This document shows positions 26,761 through 36,860 of a DNA stretch of 64,000 nt, piece after piece (position 1 is the first letter of the stretch; the number at the start of each line of letters is the position of its first letter). The notes under the pieces are model-generated. The model did not search any database, was not told the origin of the DNA, and was given only the letters and a program-made list of their open reading frames with translations. The stretch covers positions 127,001-191,000 of the forward strand of contig JAFEUB010000275.1 in NCBI GenBank assembly GCA_024529925.1. The letters are read 5' to 3'. The translations under genes and the position numbers were made by a program. This DNA is from Ophthalmolycus amberensis. Taxonomy: Eukaryota > Chordata > Actinopteri > Perciformes > Zoarcidae.

Positions 26761-26914
26761 CCAATAGACAGGTAGAATGAACCATAAAGGGATAAAGGCA
26801 TCAGGAAACGTAAGGCACAAATGAAGAAGCCCCTTTACTGACAGTCACAGCAGTAAAAGGATGAGTGTGTTTGTGATTTGAGTGATCAGGTAACAACAAC
26901 AGAACAGCAAGTAA

Positions 26915-26952
26915 TATATATAGATATACATATACATGTATATCTATATATA
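26915..26952. repeat. AT-rich perfect hairpin (17-bp arms)
   Basis: The arm tatatatagatatacat (26915-26931) is exactly complementary to 26936-26952, with a 4-base loop (atac). It is a likely cruciform-forming palindrome within a degenerate TATA/TACA repeat. Confidence 0.9.
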
Positions 26953-27274
26953 CACATGTATATATATAATTCACAGACGGACCAAATTACTTCCTTTTTC
27001 TTTTTATTTCCACACCAAAGTTAGAGATTGAAGAGCATTCGTAAAAATGTCACTTTAACGTGATCCATTTGGACAGCTCACATTGCTTAATGGGGTAGGA
27101 AATTCATTTTTTTTTGCTGCTGTGGAACAGACATTGTGGATGATGTGATTCTATGCAAAATATATGAAGCCATTACTAGAAAAATGCATGAGTTTCAGTA
27201 GTTGGAGGGGTTGGGGGGGAGAAAAAGTATCTCATTGCACGGAGGCTATCCCTATTCTTTACCAGGGAGCGTCA

Positions 27275-27275
<1 letters not shown>

Positions 27276-27313
<38 letters not shown>

Positions 27314-27352
27314 ACACACACACACACACACAGACACACACACACACACACA
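27276..27352. repeat. Interrupted (CA)n array
   Basis: CA array with two CAGA interruptions, about 77 bases in total. Confidence 0.96.
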
Positions 27353-27617
27353 ATGCAAAAGACAGCAAAGACAACTGATGAAAACCATTTTTGTTCCATC
27401 ACAAAGAACTAGGTCACCCTCTCATAATTGTCAATCATGCAATAAATCTCTCTGTGGCACAAATGAATACGGCATTGGAAATGAGACAAAGCTTATTGGC
27501 ATGCTATGTCAGCTTGACTCAATTCATCCTCCTTTTCACACGAGACCATTCATATGTGAAGTTCTCTCTCTCTCTCTGGCTCACTCTCTCTCTCGCTCGC
27601 TGGGTAATGCACGCGTG

Positions 27618-27641
27618 CACACACACACACACACACACACA
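27618..27641. repeat. (CA)n microsatellite
   Basis: About 12 CA units. Confidence 0.93.
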
Positions 27642-29821
27642 AGCGAACGCACTCAGACGCCGCTAATGTGAGAGTTACGCAGGGGTTAATGTATGTGTAC
27701 AAACCATTTCAGCCGAGGTCCACTTTATTATCACAACCGTGTTTATTTCCATAGAGAACATGTCTTAATGTATTTTCTGCAATGCTGTGGAATTACTGAG
27801 AACACACACACACACACACACAAGTAACTGTTATAGAGCATTGCTTTCATGGCGTTAGTGAACGCATGGACAGAGTTTTGGCGACCTGAGATTACAATTG
27901 AAGGGATTCCAATCGCACAAACTTTGCTTTTCTGCTTCGTGTTTTCATGTCCATGACAATAAGTGTGTGATCTAGTTTTCTTTCATCTCTGACTGAACTC
28001 TGACAGTGTCGATAATGCCTGAAACTGAACTGACCCCTGACTTTTCGGCTAACCTCACATCATAGCAGGTGTGTGCGGTGCAGTGGTCTGTTTCCGTGTT
28101 ATCTGATTGGCCCGGGAGCTTTGGCTTGACACAGCACTACAGCTCCCTCCGCCGAGGCTTGTGTCACGTCTCCGAGGACCCGACTGTCACTCTTTAAGAG
28201 GAGGGTAATAATAGCCGGGCGCCACGGCAAGTGGTGGCACAAGCGATTTTAAAGAAACATCAGGGAGATGGTGACATTTGAGTCTACGAGGAGAGAAACC
28301 TAAGCGCTGCAACCAATAAAGGCTCCCACCAATATTCTCACTAGGGCTTTAAAAGGAGGGGGGGGGGAGATACAGAAGCAGAGAGAGGCTGAGAGGCAAA
28401 AGAGAGATGTCAGTGTTAGATGAAAATGTGTTGACCTGGTGATATTGATATCCCCCGCTCATAACCTCTACAGGTGTGCCCTGCCGTCAGGAAGCAGCCC
28501 TGGGTGTGGCCATCGCTATGGGTAACAGACAAAATTGCAGACCGTATCGTTTTACAGCACACCGAATGAGCTGCCTGTCCGCGTCCAGCTGCTGACAGCT
28601 CAACTGATTCTGTAGTGGAAACACAGCTACTGTAAGAATAAACCATTCACGCAGCACGCATCCTTTCTTTTGTCTTTAACATTTGTATTCTTTTTTATTT
28701 TCAACCTCTGAAATTCAAAAGTACTGGATTAGGTTGTTTAAAAAAAAAGCTAATATATCAGCTAATTATTTTTTTCTAATTATTATTATTTGACGGTAGG
28801 AACATTACAACTTCACGCTTTTTTTTCTAGATTTTCTAATTTCAGAAATGTTCAGCTGACAGCGACCTTAAGATTAATGAGTGGATTTTGATTGAGCAGC
28901 TTTAGCGAGGCTGAAGGGATTTGAAAGACAGATCTAGAACAATCTGCTGATCAACGTCCAATGCTGTGGCGAGAACCATTCATTTCGATATGACCTTTAC
29001 ATGTATGAAGAGAACAAGCTAAAGCTGGAACGCAGCATTTATGGCACACTGACATTGCAGTGCACCGGTTGTCCAACAAACATGTGAAAGATGTGGGAAA
29101 AGGCATGTTGCTGAGAAACAAATTAAATAGGAATCACTTCCTTTGACGTCAGCATTGTTATCATTATAACTGTTAACTTATGATGGTTTAGCTTCAGTTT
29201 AAATCATCTTTTACAGACACTCTGAAACCTGACTCAAACATCAAGAGTCTGAAGCTCCAAAAGCAGACACAAGAGAGCCGTTTAGTGTTGAGCCTGCTGG
29301 CTCAACGGGAACTCATTTTGTGCACATTGTTGGTTATAATCCGATGCAACAAATTGACTGCATAAAGTGTTTCTGGTGTCTAAGTGAATTCAGAATCCAC
29401 GTAAATAGCTGTGGGGCCGTTTTCTTCGTTTTCTTTTCCATCAGAAGGTATTGACTAAGCAGATTCTTTGAACCACCACAGAATGTGCTGCTAGTCTCAA
29501 GTGTCATTAGCTTCGGGGCTTTTCCAGCTAGCGCCAGGTAAAGATTAGATAACAATCAGCCCTTTAATAGATACTGTTGGAGGCACCGGAGCCGTGCCTG
29601 TGCTGTGCCGTTCATCTGAAGCTAACAACAGAAGAAGAGAGAGTGGAAGCCGATGTCATTTCCTCCCCGATTTCTTCCCCGTGATGTACCGCTGAGCCCA
29701 GCAAGCAAACGCGGCTGCTGTTAAATTACATGTAGCTGCTCCCTCCAACCAGTGTCAGTGTACAGTGTGTGTCTGTCTGTGTTGGTTCAGGTCCAACTAG
29801 GATTTGAAATGGAACATTTCT

Positions 29822-30350
29822 AGGCAAGGCAAGGCATTTATTTGTACAGCACCTTTCAACAACAAGGCAATTCAAAAAGGTCGGAATGGTTCATAACCGG
29901 AGCAGCAGATCACACATGTACTTTGGCACCCGCACCACTCAGTGCTTCATAAGCCAACAGTGGTGTTTCTAAGATCTGCTCTTGGCCAAACAGGAAGCCG
30001 GTGTAGAGATGTGAGAAGTGGACCGGTGTGGTCTCTCCCGGTCTCAGTGAGCAGCTGTCTGATCAGACAGCACTACAGCGGTCGAGACCACCGAAGATAA
30101 TGGACAGAGCGGACTACTTTTTCGAAATCCCGCCAATATATTCTCAACAATCCTCCAATCATTGATTTGTTAAATGCACTCAATGCTTGTATGGGACCAT
30201 AGTCACTTGATGATATTGTTATGTAAATCTGTGTGTCATCAGCATAAAGATATTTCGTAGTTTTCTGAATTCTGGTAATAGAGTGAAAAGTGATGTGTGA
30301 TGTATACCTCCCACTAGTACCAGTACACGTATGTATGGGGTTTATCAAAG
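29822..30350 (-). mobile_element. Decayed L2-like LINE, 3' fragment with RT motif
   Basis: On the minus strand the reading at about 30260-30180 contains YADDTQIYI followed by DYGPIQAL. This matches the reverse-transcriptase YADD box and downstream residues of fish L2-clade LINEs. At its downstream end (29822-29880) the minus strand has a GAATTGCCTTGTTGTTGAAA-type 3' tail ending in tandem CTTGCC units, as in that clade. Only about 0.5 kb separates the RT motif from the tail, so most of the RT C-terminus and 3' UTR is deleted or decayed. It is not functional. Confidence 0.65.
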
Positions 30351-33130
30351 AGGAATATACTAGGGTATGACATTTTGAACACCAATAGCTGATTATTCAG
30401 GAATCAAAAGTTTCACATGAACACAAATATTGTGTCTCAGCACGCAATCGCCTGCTATGAACACATATTACACAGCTAACTGTGCAATGTAATCTGAATA
30501 GCATGATGTTGGACAAATACAGTCTTTGTTTAAAGGAAGGTGCATCTGCTCGGGGTGTTTCTTAACTTTCAGTCAAAGGAGAAGAAAAAGAAAGAGTTGC
30601 GCTCTCATAACGTGACGTGCATTGCTTCAAAAAGTACAAAGGGCTTTTTGTCGGATGACATTCCTTTCTTAATATACTTCAATTATAAGGAGGAGTCCTT
30701 TGTATTGAGTAGAGAGCTCCGAAAACATTAACACTGGAGGAATAACATCTGCGTGTTTACTCAGGAGAAGATTCATCCCTGATAGCCTCCGCGAAAATGA
30801 AGAGAGGGGGAGAAAAAAACAAGTGGAGGAAATTTGTGGAATCCCATCTGAGATTGCTTCCCTGATGGATTCCTTTTCCTGTCAGCTCAGACGAGAAATG
30901 AAGCCGGGGCAAATTAACTCCTGATACAGCCACGCTGAATTAGACAGAGAGTGCGGGAAAAAAACTACACACTTTTTAAGGATTCCAGCCTTGTCATTTT
31001 CAATTTTCTGCTCTTTGGACATGCTTGTATTCAGATTCCCCAACATCTATTCGCCATATCAATCCTAATTAGACAATCTGGGCCCACGAAGGATGGGAGC
31101 GGGAGTTATTTGCATAATTTAATCATAAATACTCTGTGATACATATTTCCAAATGCATTTGTACAATTATCTTTTCATCCTTGGGGCAAAAGTATTAATA
31201 TGATTAGGCAATAATTCTTTAAAAAAGAGGGGGAAAATAGGAAACCAGCAAGTGTGCACTCTTTTTTAAACTCCAGCTTTGGGCTATATGAAAAATTAAT
31301 TAATTTCAGAGGAAAATCAATTTCTCTATGTGACCATATTAGACAGAGCCAGGCAAGGGCCTGCATTCCTTCCCCAATCAGAAAATCTCATCTGCTCCCT
31401 CTAACTTCTGTCAGTAGCATTTAATATCCTGGTACGAGCGCCGGTGACTTCCGCCATGCTCCCTAAATGTGCAGTAATGTGAAGGAGCCGGCGAGCAAGG
31501 ACGAGCCAGGGAGCTGTGGCTGTGGGGAGAAGAGGAGGACGGAAATCAGAGTGACCCAAAATCTATCGCTGGCCTGTCAGGCAATCAGTCTCAAGTGTAA
31601 AATCACCAGGTAAAATCGCCGTGTTTGATATGCCAGATAAGTCATATTGACAGATAGATTTTAAACAGCTTAACTCTGTTGTCTATAAGAATCAAAGCTA
31701 ATACCCCTTTATGGTTGGCGAGCACAGTAAAAATAGGTCATTTGAATATGCTGATTAGCGTGGACGGACCTGATGTCGACGTGTGATTTTGCACCATTTC
31801 GTTCGGGTAGAGGTATTAATTGGTACTTCAATTGCTGCTGCCGATCCAGTAAAGGCATGCAAATAAGATGGGAGCCTGGACAACTCATGCATCCAACAGG
31901 CAAATTAACAGTACAGGCCTCTTTGCCATGCAAACAGCTTCTAAATCCACAAACCGCATTAGAGAGTGTCAAACAAAGCCTCTTTAACGAGTCCTGGCTC
32001 AGCCTCATTGTTGGCTATTAAAAAGAAAAAGAAAAAATGATCTCAAAAGAAAGGAAGAAAATGAATGATACTTTTGTTAACTGAGCTGGACCGTGGATTT
32101 TTTTGGTAAAAAAAAAAAAAGTTTTAATTTGTACTCGTTCCAGCTGAATGGATGTTAAGTCAATAAAGCAATTCAGATTTTCAAGGAGACTATTTGTTTT
32201 TAAAAAGAAAACACCTTGCTGCCATCTGCCAACTGCACAGTTGACTTGAGCACATGTACTGTACCTAATCAAATTTAGCAGAGCCCCACTGAAGGATTAA
32301 AAATGCAAAAAAAAGAGAAAGAGAGAAGTTAAAATGCTTTTTTCCCTTCAATAAAGAAACAACACACAATATGACGGCCAATTTGACTTTCAAGGAAGTA
32401 CTTGAATAGATTTGGATTTTAAACCGCTTTGTATATCCTTCTCTCTCTCCCCCTCTCTCTCTCTCTCTCGCTCTAATCAGGCATCTGTCACTCTGTTTTT
32501 GAAGTTATTATCGCCCGAGCTCCCTCTTGGATGTGGTTGCTGGGTGACGGGTATCTTAGCACCCACTCTGACTGGGAATGATTTGAATGGAATCCAGAAA
32601 TCTCCCCTGAGTACCTGTAAACACATCCGTGCCTTGTAGAAAACAAATATATTATAAGAGAGCTCGGCGGCGGAGAGGAGGGAGAGAGACAAGCTGGCAC
32701 CCTCGGTGGCAGCTCACACTGAGCGCTAAACAAAACAATTACCGTCATTTGCAAATATGTGTGTTTAGGCATAAACACTCTTGAAATAGGAACAAGAGAG
32801 GTGATAGCTCTCACAGCACCCTCTGTCATGTCAGAATCAATTAAATGTATATCTGTTAAAGGAGAAGTCGTACCACTGTGACCTGTCACATCGGGAGCGC
32901 TTCAGAGGGAGATCTGCTCGACTGCAACGAGCCGGGGAGGGAAAAAAAAAATCTATTTAAGAAGGGCATGTAAGTGAAAAAGCCGTCCCGTTTCCCAGTG
33001 GTGGGACATTGTCTGGGGCGTGTGGTTAACCTTCAAGGGTAGACAATGATTGTCAATTAACTGCTGCATTTCTGCGCCCCGGCATCGGGTAGCCTGCCCC
33101 CACAAAGCAGACCAATGAGAGATATGCGAT
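30351..33130. other. Non-coding stretch with enhancer-like AT-rich parts
   Basis: No gene is seen. There is a CT array at about 32441-32470 and an A12 run near 32108. The 30990-31180 part is listed as an enhancer candidate. The 31560-31960 part is also repeat-poor. Confidence 0.45.
30990..31180. promoter_or_regulatory. Candidate enhancer
   Basis: Repeat-free AT-rich segment with CCTAATTAGACAATC (31064-31078), an octamer-like TTTGCATAATTT and AATTTAATCATAAA within 150 bases. It is a suggestion from motif density; conservation is untested. Confidence 0.28.
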
Positions 33131-33139
33131 ATCTCTGCA

Positions 33140-33161
33140 CCCCCCCCCCCCCCCCCCCCCC
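33140..33161. repeat. poly-C tract (22)
   Basis: Uninterrupted run of about 22 C. Confidence 0.95.
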
Positions 33162-34072
33162 ATCCACCCCAGTGTTATAATAACCTTTCAGAGAGTTCAA
33201 GTGTCACGCAGCAATAAGAACCTTTTCCATCCCACCACGGGGAGAATGAAAAGGAAAACAAGTAGCTGGAACAGAGGACTCCTGGAGGGCTCCTGGAGAG
33301 CCGGAGTCTTAATGTAGGAGAGATTACTGATCCTGGATCAGTCTGGGAGCAAAGAGCCAACACTACTAATCTGGCACGAGAGTCCTTCGGAAAATGAAGG
33401 GGTCAAAAATGACTGGATTCCTAGTATACTTAAAGATGAACAATAATTACTAAAATACCGTGCAGCGTATTAGGCAAAGTACAAAGTCCAACACTCACTT
33501 AGAAGTAAAAGAAAAAGGATTAATTCATCACCATAATAAAAAAATACCCCAAAACATCCTACACAGCTTTTCTGAGCAGCGTTCTGCTAAAGTAAGCATG
33601 GCGGGGAACAATTTGGTCGGAGCTTGTTTGTGTCCACATCCAAAGTACAACAGCGGGATGCAGCGGTGCTCTGTGATGCTATTCACATTCACACTGTGTG
33701 CAAAATGAGAGCAGTGTTGTTTTAACACAATAGACCGTGGGAGGGGGAAAAAAAGCATGTGAAATAGTAAGACCCATTGTAGAGGAGGTATTATTCACTT
33801 CATTGTTACCACTCTGCCTCTGTATAATAAGAGTAGTGACATTGTGGTGATCGGGGCGAGATGAAAAGCTAAAGTGACCCAGACAGCGGGGCTGTTGTTG
33901 TGTAACCCGAGCGGGTTAACCCGGTGGACTCGGGTATTTTATTGTATTTTATTATACTGACAGCAAGTCGGTGCAAAGTCTCTTTTTTGGAGAGGGGGAA
34001 ACTGGTTTTCACCTGCAGGGCAACACGTGTCCTGTTTACTCCGACTGATGATTTTGTCGGCAGCAAAATGAT

Positions 34073-34089
34073 CCCCCCCCCCCCCCCCC
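34073..34089. repeat. poly-C tract (17)
   Basis: Uninterrupted run of 17 C. Confidence 0.95.
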
Positions 34090-35786
34090 ACACCCTGCAA
34101 ATAAAATCAACTCTTTTCTAAGTAACAGAAGCCTTTTATCCGGCGGATGCCTCGCCGCTCCGTGATGTAATTCTCCAAATGGGGCAGGCAGGCAGGCCGG
34201 GTCTGAGTGATTGATTTCAGCCCAGCACCGGGAGTACCTGGCTGCTTTCAGAGACAATTACGGTCCTGTCCATGTGCCCGTAATAGCCCACCACTTTAGC
34301 GTCATTAAAGCGACGCGAGGCACTGCATTATCCTTTAACCCCATCGCTGGCCATCCCCCCATTGACAACCCGGAGAGTTCAACCACATACTTTGTCACCT
34401 GAAGCCCCCCCCACCCCCCCCCCCACCCCCACGCCAGACTGGAGGAGAGGATCACTGCACCGTGTGTTTCTCTCTACAGAGGAGAGGGAGGAAATTTGAA
34501 ATAAATGTACTGCACAAGGGAAAAGCTGAAGAATTAAAAGAATATGTCACTGTGATAATTTGCCTCTCTCTTCTGACCAGGCCCACTCTGCAGACACAGC
34601 AGTTATTTGAGGGTCAAAATGTATCCAACCTGCTCATACAGAGATCTTAATGGCACAAAATGGTCTGTGTGTGCATGTGTGTTTCAGTTGTTTTTCCCCC
34701 ACGTGTACTTGGAATACTAAGTATGCATCTAAAAAGTCAGAATTGAGTTTAATCTCACACTATATATTTTTTTTTTTCCAAAAAGGCTGTATGCTTATAC
34801 ACCGAGATAACCAAAGTGACTCAAAGTGTTTATTGCTATCCCCCACACTGAAGTGAGCCTTTCCATCATATTTGCATTTCCAGCTCATTTCTGGGTAGCA
34901 GATCAATATGGAATCAATCATAGTGACAGGTGAGATGGTAAATTTGACCAGGCTGAACCATCCTGCGAGACTGAGCGATACATCAAAGCCAGGAGCAACA
35001 GGACGGTAAAAAATGGCTTTTAATCAAATATTGATCCTCACTTTAAATCACCCCCATATTAAAACGTATAAACCTCAAAATATTTGATTTGGTAATACGG
35101 GTTAATGCATTCATTTCACTTACTGTGTGTGAATTTCCTTGTTTAATATAAATCAAGGATGTTTGATAAAAGGCACGTTCTAATGTGTGTGTTTGTATGG
35201 CAATTATCCAGAGCATTTACAGTGGGGGAAACAGACTTCATCCACTCATACAGGAGTCGTGAGTGTACTGTTACCTCCTTTAAAAAATATACTGGCTGTC
35301 AATACTGAGAAAAACAATTACTACACTAATGAGATGTAATTCTGGTAATCTGTGTTTGTCTTGTTTATACTTACATTCTAACTTAGAAATACAATTGTAC
35401 TGGCCCTGTGGCAAGGGCATATAATAATGCATAACCTCATTTTCTTCCAGAGAAAATTGTTTCAAAGTTTCCTTAAATTAAGAGGAATTACAGTGAAGTG
35501 AGGATCCGAACAGATGGCTGTGGCGGTATTTGTGACATCGCCTTTAGCCGTGGCGGCTCGACGCTTCTTGAAGTTTATTCAACAGCGTGGTGGAACTCGG
35601 CCGTGGTGTAGCCTACATTATCGATTCACTCGTCCCGCAGCAGACAGGCGATCCATCATGGCACAAGCTTTGCCCTGCACGTGTTTAAAAAAAAACTTTC
35701 ACTAAACTTTTTCACTGATGGTGCGCTCTGGCCTCTCGCCGTCCAAACGGACACACCAGAAGCACATTCTAGCAAACCAACGCTCA

Positions 35787-35789
<3 letters not shown>

Positions 35790-35817
<28 letters not shown>

Positions 35818-35818
35818 T
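35790..35818. repeat. (CA)n microsatellite
   Basis: About 14 CA units, some 180 bases inside intron 1 from the donor. Confidence 0.93.
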
Positions 35819-35994
35819 GTTTTTTCCTAACTCCGAATGATACATTAATGTCATCGCTTGAATCACTTGTTTTTTTTAAAAAGAGAAAAATGTCTCCTCC
35901 TTCCTTGCTCCCTCGCCTTTACGCACGGCATGTCCATGAAGACATTTACACCCGAAGAAGAAGACAAAATAAATGTGCCGCACAAGAGCCGCCC

Positions 35995-36000
35995 GCTTAC
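35995..36000 (-). other. dach1: Splice donor of dach1 exon 1
   Basis: On the minus strand the exon reads ...AACGCGAG followed by GTAAGC, a near-consensus 5' splice site. Reading through it gives only a few more codons before conservation to DACH stops. The donor interrupts a codon after its second base (phase 2), as expected for the DACH family at this position. Confidence 0.9.
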
Positions 36001-36551
36001 CTCGCGTTGGTGCAGTCGTTGTACAGCGTCTCGAAGTCTTTCCTGGAGATGAGTTTACAGCGGTTCACCCCGGGCTGGATGGCGCCGAGCCCTCTGAGGA
36101 TGCGGACCTGCTCCACATTGCACACCACCGGCGTGATCTCCAGCCGCTTCAGCTTGGTGTAGACCGTGTGCAGTCCGCCGACCAGGTGCTTCAGGAACAG
36201 GTCGAAAGCCTGCGGCAGGCAGATGAGCTCGCAGCCGTCCACGGTGAAAGAGGCCACTTTGGCGGCGCGCAACTCGACCATCTTGCACTCGTTGTTCTGG
36301 GGTATGTTCTCGACGGGCGACGGGGTCGAGTACACGGGCTTGCCGGGCGGCAGCGCAGCGTTTGGGATGCCTGGGCTGCCGGTGGCGAGGAGCTCTGATC
36401 TGAACAGGTTCTGTCCGTGCGCGGACGGCAGCGCCAGGGATGGAGACGGCGACGAAGTTGTCGTCGGCGGGGACGTCGTCAGGGTGGGAGTCGAGATCGG
36501 AGGCGGCGCGACCAGAGTAGTTGGTGGGATCAGAGCAGCCGGTACGGCCAT
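36001..36551 (-). CDS. dach1: Dachshund homolog (DACH1-type), first coding exon
   Basis: This exon encodes 183 codons plus two bases of the N-terminus of Dachshund, a nuclear Ski/Sno-family transcriptional co-regulator of the Pax-Six-Eya-Dach network (eye, limb, muscle and neural development). The ATG (36549-36551) has an excellent context, ACCATGG, and opens with MAVPAALIPP as in mammalian DACH1. Residues 11-86 are Pro/Thr/Ser-rich and low complexity. Residues 72-82 (PVYSTPSPVEN) and about 87-183 form the DachBox-N, with the recognisable blocks NNECKMV, CLPQAFDLFLKHLVGGL, VRILRGLGAIQPG and DFETLYNDCTNA. The box is closer to DACH1 than to DACH2 (ELICLPQAF, LEITPVVCN). The exon ends after AG at a GTAAGC donor, giving a phase-2 intron. 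This matches the known DACH1/2 junction, where the next residue is Ser or Arg depending on splicing. The Gly/Ser runs of mammalian DACH1 are missing, so the N-terminus is about 100 residues shorter. No second exon was found in the window. Which teleost dach paralog this is cannot be decided here. Confidence 0.96.
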
Positions 36552-36860
36552 GGTCACCTACAGGAGGGGGAAGAGAGTAGCCGAAGTTCAAAGTTGAAAA
36601 ACCCAGCCTGCCGAGACACCGCTAAATGAAAGAATCCACGAGAGTTTAGCTCCTCGCATAAGTTGTGAAGTAAAAAGAGCTGCCGAGAAAAGGCGTGCTG
36701 AGTGAGGGCGTTGGGGGGTGGGGAGGGGGGCTGAGCGGCGGGACAATGATCAAAGATAGGAGGAGGAATGACAGGAGGAAAATGAGCTGAAAAGTGCAGC
36801 TCCGCTCTGTGGATGAGTTGTTGTTGTCACACGGTACAGAGGGGCGGAGCTAGGGGACAC
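36552..36860 (-). promoter_or_regulatory. dach1: dach1 5' UTR and proximal promoter region
   Basis: This GC- and purine-rich stretch lies immediately upstream of the dach1 ATG. It contains a GC box (GGGGCGG, 36841-36847) and a composite SOX-like ACAATGA (36743-36749) abutting a TCF/LEF-like ATCAAAG (36749-36755). I see no convincing TATA box, as is usual for CpG-island developmental promoters. An in-frame TAG (36558-36560) lies two codons before the ATG, so the protein cannot extend upstream in the unspliced reading. A pyrimidine tract ending in TAG just before GTGACCATGG (36558-36580) looks like a 3' splice site, so the true transcription start may lie further upstream. The transcription start is not determined. 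Confidence 0.5.

Larger units (their letters stand above)
22461..26900. other. Non-coding stretch
   Basis: No gene is seen. Poly-G lies at 24953-24969, with CA arrays at 25252-25276, 25625-25650 and 26728-26759. The 140-codon minus-strand frame at 24697-25119 is Pro/Gly-rich, spans the poly-G run and resembles no family I know. The region is otherwise moderately GC-rich and featureless. Confidence 0.5.
26960..29821. other. Non-coding stretch
   Basis: No gene is seen. There is a long interrupted CA array (27276-27352), a CA array at 27618-27641 after a CT-rich patch, and a CA array at 27801-27823. The remainder is AT-rich with chance frames. Confidence 0.5.
33131..35994. other. Non-coding stretch adjoining exon 1
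   Basis: No gene is seen. Poly-C lies at 33140-33161 and 34073-34089, C-rich sequence at 34405-34430, and a CA array at 35790-35818. The donor-proximal 200 bases are purine-rich. Frames here are chance. Confidence 0.55.
1..36000 (-). other. dach1: dach1 intron 1, 5' part (inferred)
   Basis: Everything left of the exon 1 donor should be first-intron sequence of dach1, because the gene runs on the minus strand and no further DACH exon is visible. The following exon of the family encodes a short RPGRPPKR-type peptide, and I did not find it. The first intron of vertebrate DACH1 is known to be very long. The content is non-coding: simple repeats, transposon remnants and possible enhancers, itemised separately. 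Confidence 0.7.

Noticed and set aside
28340..28400. TTTAAAAGGAGG as a second TATA-type promoter
   Set aside because: The core is weak, there is no supporting upstream element, and a poly-G run follows immediately.
36552..36557. Extension of the dach1 protein by two residues from a GTG
   Set aside because: The upstream codons are GTG ACC. The ATG at 36549-36551 has ideal context and matches the DACH1 N-terminus, and a stop lies just before the GTG.
36166..36597. Long plus-strand open frame (143 codons) over the dach1 exon
   Set aside because: It is the antisense shadow of the GC-rich dach1 coding exon; the minus strand carries the conserved DachBox-N.
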